The translations under genes and the position numbers were made by a program. The notes under the pieces were generated by a model that was not told where the DNA came from, ran no database searches, and worked only from the letters and a program-made list of their open reading frames with translations. A DNA stretch of 10,120 nucleotides, taken from contig DGGP01000081.1 in assembly GCA_002392265.1 (NCBI GenBank), positions 1-10,120 on the forward strand. The letters run 5' to 3'. Of the stretch, positions 5,620 to 10,120 are shown piece by piece (position 1 is the stretch's first letter; each line of letters opens with the position of its first letter). This DNA comes from Firmicutes bacterium UBA3871. GTDB taxonomy: Bacteria > Bacillota > Clostridia > Peptostreptococcales > Anaerovoracaceae.

Positions 5620-7020
5620 CTAGCTAATCTCGGCGATTGCTTCGCGGACGGTTGAGACGCCGACCAGCTTCACGCCGGAGGAGCCTGCCAGCTTTTCAGC
5701 GTTGCGCTTTGGCAGGATTACGCGCTTTATGCCAAGCCGTGCGGCTTCCTTTACTATCTTGTCGGCGTTCTGGATTGAGCGGAGTTCGCCAGTAAGTCCG
5801 ACTTCTCCGAGTGCAAGCGTGTCAGCGGGAATCGTCACACCCCTGAAGGATGTGTAGAGTGCAAGCGCCACCGCAAGGTCAGTCGAAGTCCCCTCCGGCT
5901 TTAGGCCGCCGACCACGTTCACGTACACGTCCTGATTCATCAGCGACACTCCCGCGCGCCGCTCAAGGACCGCGATTATCATGTTGAGTCTCGTGTTCTC
6001 GACACCGATGCCCGTTCTGCGGGCAAAACCGATGTTTGCCGGTGCCGTCAGTGCCTGAATCTCGATAAGCAGCGGTCTGGTGCCTTCGTACACCGCCGTG
6101 ATAACCGAGCCCTCCGAGGCATTGCCCGCCTCTTCCATCAGGCTTGCCGAGAGATTTTCAATCTCGCGAAGCCCCTGCTCGGCCATCTCGAATGCGCCGA
6201 TTTCGCTGGTCGTGCCGAATCGATTCTTGTACGAGCGCAGGATTCTGAGGTCGTGGCTTCTCTCGCCCGAAAAGTTCAGCACGCAGTCAACAAGGTGCTC
6301 GATAATCTTCGGTCCTGCCAAATCGCCGCTCTTTGTCACGTGCGCCACGATAAATATAGGCGTGCCGGTGACCTTACCGAGCCTCATCAGCTCGTTTCCG
6401 CAGGCGCGAACCTGCGAAACGCTGCCCGGCGCCGACTCCATGTCCTCAGTGTACATGGTCTGAATCGAGTCGATTATCAGAAAGGCCGGCTTTATGTTTT
6501 CAAATGCCGCTGACACGTTTTCCATGTTCGTTTCCGACAGTATGTAAAGCTCGCCCGTCGCATCGGGGCAAACCCTCTCGGCGCGCAGCTTTATCTGCTC
6601 TTCGGACTCCTCGCCCGAAACGTACAGTACAGGCCCGTAGGTCTTTGCGATGCTTGCCGCCGCCTGAATGATGATTGTGGACTTGCCGATGCCCGGCTCT
6701 CCGCTTATCAGTGTAAGCGAGCCACGCACGATGCCGCCGCCCAGGACTCTGTTCAGCTCGCCGATGCCTGTGTCGAGGCGGTCCCTGTCACCGCTTACTA
6801 TCTTGCTGATGCGGGTAGGTAGTGCTCTCCCGCCGGCGCCGATTGCATCACCTGTACCCGCGCCGATTCTGCGGCTGCGCTTGTCATCAACGCTGCTGTC
6901 TGCAACCTTTTGCTCGAAGAACGAGTTCCAGGCGCCGCAGATGCACTGGCCCATCCACTTTGGGCTCTCATATCCGCATTCATTGCATACGAAAACTGTT
7001 TTCGCTTTGCTTTTAGCCAA
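5620..7020 (-). CDS. radA: DNA repair protein RadA (Sms)
   Basis: The protein has 466 residues, normal for the family. An N-terminal zinc finger (C12, C15, C26, C28) leads to a RecA-like ATPase with Walker A GEPGIGKST (107-115), Walker B LIIDS (181-185) and the RadA signature KNRFG (265-269). The C-terminal part, from about 300, is the Lon-protease-like domain that has lost proteolysis. RadA is a RecA-like helicase that helps process recombination branches in the cytoplasm. The second half of the finger reads C-I-C, one residue shorter than the usual CxxC. The start is TTG 7018-7020, preceded by AGGAGGAG; no ATG lies near. The gene is 30 bp behind the ABM-domain gene and probably transcribed with it. 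Confidence 0.95.
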   Translation of the reverse strand: MAKSKAKTVFVCNECGYESPKWMGQCICGAWNSFFEQKVADSSVDDKRSRRIGAGTGDAIGAGGRALPTRISKIVSGDRDRLDTGIGELNRVLGGGIVRGSLTLISGEPGIGKSTIIIQAAASIAKTYGPVLYVSGEESEEQIKLRAERVCPDATGELYILSETNMENVSAAFENIKPAFLIIDSIQTMYTEDMESAPGSVSQVRACGNELMRLGKVTGTPIFIVAHVTKSGDLAGPKIIEHLVDCVLNFSGERSHDLRILRSYKNRFGTTSEIGAFEMAEQGLREIENLSASLMEEAGNASEGSVITAVYEGTRPLLIEIQALTAPANIGFARRTGIGVENTRLNMIIAVLERRAGVSLMNQDVYVNVVGGLKPEGTSTDLAVALALYTSFRGVTIPADTLALGEVGLTGELRSIQNADKIVKEAARLGIKRVILPKRNAEKLAGSSGVKLVGVSTVREAIAEIS

Positions 7021-7050
7021 TTTACTCCTCCTGACTGCCTTTTGCGGGGG

Positions 7051-7398
7051 CTACTCTGCGATGTCCTGAACTTCAAATTCTGCCGTGATTCCGTACTTTT
7101 CCTTGAGCTCGCCGAAGATCTTAAAGTGCGGCGCCTTTGTGTGAGCGGCCTGATCCTCTCTGCTTTCCCACTGTTCCCAAAGAAGCATTTCAACCTCGCC
7201 CTTTGGTGCTGCATTCTCACCTTCGCCTTCAGGGCTTTTCATGCTGAGCAGCTGCTCCACAGGGAAAAAGTATTCGTAGCGCACGCATCCCTTTTCCTGT
7301 CTGGTAATCTCAGCCGCTCCGGAAGCCTTTATTTCTGCGAAAAATCTAACCATCTTTTCGATATCGTCAGCGTGATATCTAACCATGAAATTTGTCAT
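7051..7398 (-). CDS. ABM-domain (antibiotic biosynthesis monooxygenase-like) protein
   Basis: This small 115-residue protein has the ferredoxin-like pattern of the ABM family: an N-terminal strand (MVRYHADD), a helix, then GCVRYEYFFP, a strand with EVEMLLWEQWESREDQAAHTKAPHF, and a closing helix. Members with the W-E-Q-W...H...H pattern resemble YgiN/LsrG-type enzymes or quinol monooxygenases that need no cofactor, but the substrate cannot be read here. The middle carries a charged, Gly-rich insert (about residues 54-68) that may be a loop. ATG 7396-7398 follows CGGAGAC by eight bases. radA starts 30 bp downstream, so the two look co-transcribed, though no functional link is evident. A weak extended -10, TGgTATTAT, lies at 7509-7517. 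Confidence 0.8.
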   Translation of the reverse strand: MTNFMVRYHADDIEKMVRFFAEIKASGAAEITRQEKGCVRYEYFFPVEQLLSMKSPEGEGENAAPKGEVEMLLWEQWESREDQAAHTKAPHFKIFGELKEKYGITAEFEVQDIAE

Positions 7399-7545
7399 AT
7401 TATGTCTCCGTTAAATCCGTTTAAATAAATAATATTTTTGTGAAATCAATAAAAAGTGTGCGGTCGATCTGATATGCTTTCCGGTATGCACTTTACTTGA
7501 TATAGATAATAATACCACATTCTGCGTTTTTTTTATATCATATTG

Positions 7546-7587
7546 TTTGGCCGGCTGCTTGGTTCGGCTCTTTGGCCGGCTGCTTGG
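7546..7587. repeat. 25-bp spaced direct repeat downstream of the 125-residue gene
   Basis: The 17-mer TTTGGCCGGCTGCTTGG occurs at 7546-7562 and 7571-7587, a period of 25 bp. It is GC-rich in an otherwise AT-rich gap and begins 18 bases past a stop codon. Confidence 0.75.
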
Positions 7588-7604
7588 GTTGCCGATCGGG
7601 GCGG

Positions 7605-7982
7605 TTAAAGCTTTGAGGAAAGCTCCTGCAGCTTTAGCGGCAGAGCCTTAATGATATTTTCGTGGCTCGGCTCAACATATTTTTTTCCGAGGCCTTCCAG
7701 CGCGGCTTTGTTTTTCCGCAGTATTTTTGCCTCTGCCATGAGCAGCTCTTTTCTGAAAAGGCCCTGTGCAATTCCCCGCTTTTCGATGCTGGTCAGGTAA
7801 TCAACCTTCCTTTTGCCGTCAACCTGCACCGTTCTGGCAAGGCGCCTGTATTTTCCGTGCTGAAGGTATAACAGCTTTCCCTCCGGGAGGCGCTCCACCT
7901 CTTCATCTATGAACCGGAGCCTCATCTCCACGTTTTCAAGCTCGCGCTTTACCCAAATCTCCTGTCTTTCGTGATTCTCCAT
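7605..7982 (-). CDS. Hypothetical protein, possibly a C-terminally truncated family member
   Basis: This charged, mainly helical protein of 125 residues has no membrane segment. The N-terminal 30 residues look like a coiled coil. A small strand region, LPEGKLLYLQHGKYRRL, follows, then helices ending LPLKLQELSSKL. From memory, the pattern LPEGxL...G...YL...IA..L resembles the N-terminal half of Clostridial proteins of about 300 residues that end in a restriction-nuclease-like domain; if so, this copy has lost that domain. That resemblance is uncertain. ATG 7980-7982 has AGGA eight bases upstream and lies inside an upstream 25-codon frame. The promoter is nearly perfect, so the gene is probably expressed. 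A GC-rich direct repeat lies just past the stop. Confidence 0.6.
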   Translation of the reverse strand: MENHERQEIWVKRELENVEMRLRFIDEEVERLPEGKLLYLQHGKYRRLARTVQVDGKRKVDYLTSIEKRGIAQGLFRKELLMAEAKILRKNKAALEGLGKKYVEPSHENIIKALPLKLQELSSKL

Positions 7983-8026
7983 ACCCTGATTCCTTTCTCC
8001 TTTACTTCGCGTATTGTCTTTTCCAT
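7949..8026 (-). CDS. Short upstream reading frame, 25 codons (candidate leader peptide)
   Basis: ATG 8024-8026 has the best ribosome binding site in the area, AGGAGGAAGC. The frame reads MEKTIREVKEKGIRVWRITK and stops at 7949-7951, overlapping the start of the 125-residue gene by 34 bp. It may couple translation to that gene, or it may be the old start of that gene, thrown out of frame by an indel. No family is recognised. Confidence 0.4.
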   Translation of the reverse strand: MEKTIREVKEKGIRVWRITKDRRFG

Positions 8027-8102
8027 GCTTCCTCCTTCGGTTTTTTGAGCAGCTGCCGGTTTTCGCTTCTTTTATATTGAAGCATTGGTATTTTCTTCCA
8101 TA

Positions 8103-8130
8103 ATTATATCACATTTCCATTAGTTGTCAA
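8103..8130 (-). promoter_or_regulatory. Near-perfect promoter of the 125-residue gene
   Basis: On the minus strand TTGACA (8125-8130) and TATAAT (8103-8108), both consensus, are 16 bp apart, and TGa extends the -10. Transcription would start near 8096, giving about 70 nt before the 25-codon frame. The leader holds a small hairpin, GCTTC/GAAGC. Confidence 0.85.
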
Positions 8131-8142
8131 TATTATTTCCTC

Positions 8143-8208
8143 TTGTTTTTTGCTTTGTATGCCTTGTGCACGATTTCCCTTTCCCAAGGCATACTCTTCA
8201 AAAAACAA
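8143..8208. repeat. 66-bp two-step inverted repeat
   Basis: The outer arms TTGTTTTTTG (8143-8152) and CAAAAAACAA (8199-8208) and the inner arms GTATGCCTTG (8157-8166) and CAAGGCATAC (8185-8194) are all perfect complements. Unpaired 4-base steps separate them and the loop is 18 bases. It lies between the FAH stop and the next promoter. Neither strand has a T-run right after the GC-rich inner stem, so it is not a typical terminator. It resembles a tiny MITE or transposon-end pair. Confidence 0.65.
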
Positions 8209-8255
8209 AAAAATAGCGGCTACAAATTCTCCATGAATCTGCAGCCGCTGCCGCT

Positions 8256-9089
8256 TTATACCAGCCTGTTGCGTAGTGTTCCGATTTCTTCAATTGATAT
8301 TTCGACCACATCGCCGGCCTTCAGCCAGTTCTTTTGGTCCTCCGGGTAGCCGAGCATAACGCCCGATGGTGTTCCTGTAAAAATGATGTCTCCTGCCTTC
8401 AGCGGAATTCGCGGCATCAAATGAGCCACTATCTGCTCAGGTGTGAATATCATCTGATCTATGAAGTCACTTTGCCTTACTTCACCGTTTACACGACACT
8501 CAATTGCGAGGTGTCGGTTTGTCAGTGCGTCCGCATTAACCGCATAAGGACCGACCGGAGCGAAATTATCAAATGTCTTTCCGCATATCCACTGGCTTGT
8601 AGAGTTTTGCCAGTCGCGGATAGACAAATCATTTCCCGTCGTGTAAGCAAAAACTTTCCCATCTCTGCCCATTATCAGCACCAGCTCCGCTTCGTAGTCG
8701 ATGCACTTTGACTGAGGCAGCTTTATATCCATGCCGTGTGCAGCAAGCGCATTACCAAACTTTGCAAAGACTGTCGGTTCAGTCGGAAGCGGCTGGCCCG
8801 GGTGGCATTCCTCCGCATGCTTTATATAATTAAGCCCGATGCAGACGATTTTTTCCATTCCTGTAACAACCGGGGCGAACTTTATTTCAGCTTCGTTTAA
8901 TAACGCTCCGCCTCTCGCTTTTGCGCAAAAGCTTTCGATCTCTGCAAGGGCGCTATTCACATCAGGTAGCTCACAAAGCTCCTTCATCGTTTTTGGCATA
9001 CCGGGAGCAGATGAAAGATCGACGATACCGGCCTCTGTCTTGACTGCAAGAGTCGGTATACCTTCTTTATAAAACTGCAAAAACTTCAT
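8256..9089 (-). CDS. Fumarylacetoacetate hydrolase (FAH)-family protein
   Basis: The protein has 277 residues: a short N-terminal domain (1-70) and the FAH fold. Seen are GLNYIKHAEE (with H91), the metal ligands E133 and E135 in DYEAEL and D154 in TGNDLSIRD, K171 in CGKTFD, and GTPSGV at 239-244. Such enzymes use Mg or Mn to hydrolyse acylpyruvates or decarboxylate oxaloacetate; the substrate here is unknown. Compared with relatives as I recall them, the link between ELVLIMG and AYTTGND lacks about ten residues. ATG 9087-9089 follows AGGAG by nine bases. No promoter is visible in the 45 bp between the start and the REP-like hairpin upstream, which should stop incoming transcription. Confidence 0.87.
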   Translation of the reverse strand: MKFLQFYKEGIPTLAVKTEAGIVDLSSAPGMPKTMKELCELPDVNSALAEIESFCAKARGGALLNEAEIKFAPVVTGMEKIVCIGLNYIKHAEECHPGQPLPTEPTVFAKFGNALAAHGMDIKLPQSKCIDYEAELVLIMGRDGKVFAYTTGNDLSIRDWQNSTSQWICGKTFDNFAPVGPYAVNADALTNRHLAIECRVNGEVRQSDFIDQMIFTPEQIVAHLMPRIPLKAGDIIFTGTPSGVMLGYPEDQKNWLKAGDVVEISIEEIGTLRNRLV

Positions 9090-9116
9090 GCCTTTTTCTC
9101 CTTTCTCAGTTCGGAA

Positions 9117-9204
9117 CCTGTCCCTAAACTTCCAAAAAGGCGAGTCTAGGGACAGGCACCAAATTCGCCGAAAGGCTAATTTGGTGCCTGTCCCCAGATT
9201 CGCC
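9117..9204. repeat. REP-like inverted repeat cluster with the GGTGCCTGTCCC motif
   Basis: The arms 9139-9165 and 9178-9204 pair over 27 positions with one mismatch and one G-U pair, around a 12-base loop. They carry GGGACAGGCACC and its complement. A third, shorter copy, CCTGTCCCTA (9117-9126), pairs perfectly with TAGGGACAGG (9147-9156). I recall this motif as a dispersed repeat in many bacteria, often near Y1 (RAYT) transposases; no transposase is in the window. On the minus strand the stem is followed by TTTTT, so it should also act as a terminator. Confidence 0.8.
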
Positions 9205-9529
9205 TATCGTTACGTCCTTTGTAGTATTCTTCTTTTTCTCTGTACATGAGTGCATCAGCGGCAGCCCTCACTTCTTCGCGTTTCCGCGAGTCATCCGTCA
9301 CATAAACAGCACCCATCGAAGCGCTTCTGCCACGCCGTTTAATCGCAGCTCTTGCAAGTCCTACCTGATCCTTAAATTCTTCCTCTGTCCCGGCGAAAGA
9401 ATATATGACAAACTCGTCACCGCCGAGTCTAAAGACATATTCACTACCGAATGCTTCCATAAGGCCATTCGCCACATCTATAATCAACGCATCGCCTGCT
9501 TCGTGGCCTTCACTGCCATTTTCCCTCGT
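9176..9529 (-). pseudogene. GGDEF-domain (diguanylate cyclase) gene, 3' remnant
   Basis: The open frame of 117 codons begins right after an in-frame stop at 9530-9532. It reads NGSEGHEAGDALIIDVANG, then the catalytic-site motif RLGGDEF, and ends with the usual AADALMYREKEEYYKGRNDRR. The first 45 or so residues of the GGDEF domain, with the substrate-binding N-D..K.INDT part, and any sensor domain are absent. There is no credible start: the TTG at 9487 lacks a ribosome binding site. The last six residues, WGQAPN, and the stop are encoded by the REP-like repeat. The remnant sits directly behind the EF-G2 terminator, so a deletion or insertion joined the two. An active enzyme is not expected. 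Confidence 0.8.
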
Positions 9530-9531
9530 TT

Positions 9532-9566
9532 AAAAAATCCACTTTGGAGTAATAGCCCCAAAGTGG
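9532..9566 (-). terminator. Rho-independent terminator of the EF-G2 gene
   Basis: CCACTTTGG (9539-9547) and CCAAAGTGG (9558-9566) form a perfect 9-bp stem with a 10-base loop. On the minus strand it is followed by A and six T. It lies 27 bases past the stop of the elongation factor gene. Confidence 0.88.
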
Positions 9567-9593
9567 AAAATTTCAGCTTTGATTATTCGTAAA

Positions 9594-10120
9594 TTAAGCT
9601 TCTTCCTGAGATGCCTTGTATGCTTCGATAATCTTCTGGGCCTTATCTGCAGGAACTTCGTCATAACGGTCGAATTCCATTGTGAAGGAACCGCGCGCCT
9701 GAGTCATGGAACGAAGGTTGATTGCATAGCTGAAGAGTTCAGCCTGTGGAGCCGTAGCGTGGAGGAGCTGCCAGCCGCCAACCTGTGGATCCATACCGAG
9801 CACAATACCGCGGCGTGTTGGGAGGTCACCCATTACTGCGCCTACGAAGTCATCAGGAACTCTAATCTCGAGCTTCATGATTGGCTCGAGGAGGCAAGGC
9901 TTCGCTTCTACGATACCCTTCTTGAATGCAAGCGAAGCTGCAATCTTGAAGGATGCTTCGTTGGAGTCTACGTCATGGTAAGAACCATCGTATAAAACTG
10001 CCTTTACGTTTACTACCTTACATCCTGCAAGTGGACCTCTTTCCATTGATTCGAGAAGTCCCTTTTCAACTGCAGGCACGTAGTTCTTTGGAACTGATCC
10101 GCCGAAGAGTTCCTCAGAGA
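9594..10120 (-). CDS. Elongation factor G-like protein, EF-G2 type (partial, 5' end missing)
   Basis: The last 175 codons are visible and correspond to EF-G domains IV (end) and V. The signatures are GGSVPKNYVPAVEKG, VKAVLYDGSYHDVDSNEASFKIA, LLEPIMKLEI, GDLPTRRG and LRSMTQARGSFTMEF. Canonical EF-G moves tRNAs and mRNA through the ribosome using GTP; the GTPase part lies outside the window. The stretch MDPQVGGWQLLHATAPQAE and the GPLAG motif look more like the paralogous EF-G2 group than the canonical fusA product, so I give no symbol. The role of EF-G2 is less settled. A terminator follows the stop at once. Confidence 0.88.
   Translation of the reverse strand, partial: SEELFGGSVPKNYVPAVEKGLLESMERGPLAGCKVVNVKAVLYDGSYHDVDSNEASFKIAASLAFKKGIVEAKPCLLEPIMKLEIRVPDDFVGAVMGDLPTRRGIVLGMDPQVGGWQLLHATAPQAELFSYAINLRSMTQARGSFTMEFDRYDEVPADKAQKIIEAYKASQEEA

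Noticed and set aside
7440..7490. Possible terminator hairpin (AAAGTG...CACTTTTT on the minus strand) ahead of the ABM gene
   Set aside because: Only six base pairs hold at the base and the interior pairs poorly, so it is not listed as a feature.

Overview
The window looks like chromosomal DNA of a Gram-positive anaerobe of the class Clostridia. The signs are strong AGGAGG-type ribosome binding sites, TTG starts, TTGACA/TATAAT-type promoters often with an extended TGn -10, many Rho-independent terminators, a YacL-type PIN/TRAM membrane protein, and an EF-G2-like elongation factor. A finer placement (an Eubacterium- or Mogibacterium-like lineage) is only a guess. Most genes lie on the minus strand; only a two-component pair runs on the plus strand. 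I see no tRNA, rRNA or CRISPR array.

Layout, left to right. (1) 1-926, minus: membrane-anchored PIN-domain protein, cut by the left edge, with a good promoter and a long leader. (2) 1172-3272, plus: OmpR-type response regulator overlapping a sensor histidine kinase. (3) 3269-3976, minus: B3/B4 tRNA-editing-like protein whose stop codon interlocks with the kinase stop. It has a consensus promoter and a leader with a terminator-like hairpin just before the ribosome binding site, so attenuation is likely. (4) 4178-5585: an accessory-looking cassette with one AAA+ ATPase carrying a C-terminal winged helix. An array of 17-bp repeats surrounds its promoter, a further copy lies beyond its 3' side, its terminator is a near copy of the radA terminator, and a decayed copy of the B3/B4 gene start lies just downstream. 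(5) 5620-7398, minus: probable two-gene operon of an ABM-domain protein and radA. (6) 7546-8208: a 125-residue protein of uncertain family that looks C-terminally short, under a near-perfect promoter, with a 25-codon upstream reading frame; small repeats flank it. (7) 8256-9089, minus: FAH-family hydrolase. (8) 9139-9529: the 3' piece of a GGDEF gene ending inside a REP-like inverted repeat, wedged behind the EF-G2 terminator. (9) 9594-10120, minus: C-terminal part of EF-G2, running off the right edge.

The housekeeping part (PIN/TRAM protein, RadA, EF-G2, B3/B4 protein) concerns nucleic-acid maintenance and translation. Two intergenic areas, 4.1-5.6 kb and 7.5-9.5 kb, carry the signs of insertion and decay. 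The most interesting candidate is the ATPase cassette with its repeat array, read here as a DNA-binding ATPase with its own cis sites. That reading is an inference; I cannot name a known system for it.
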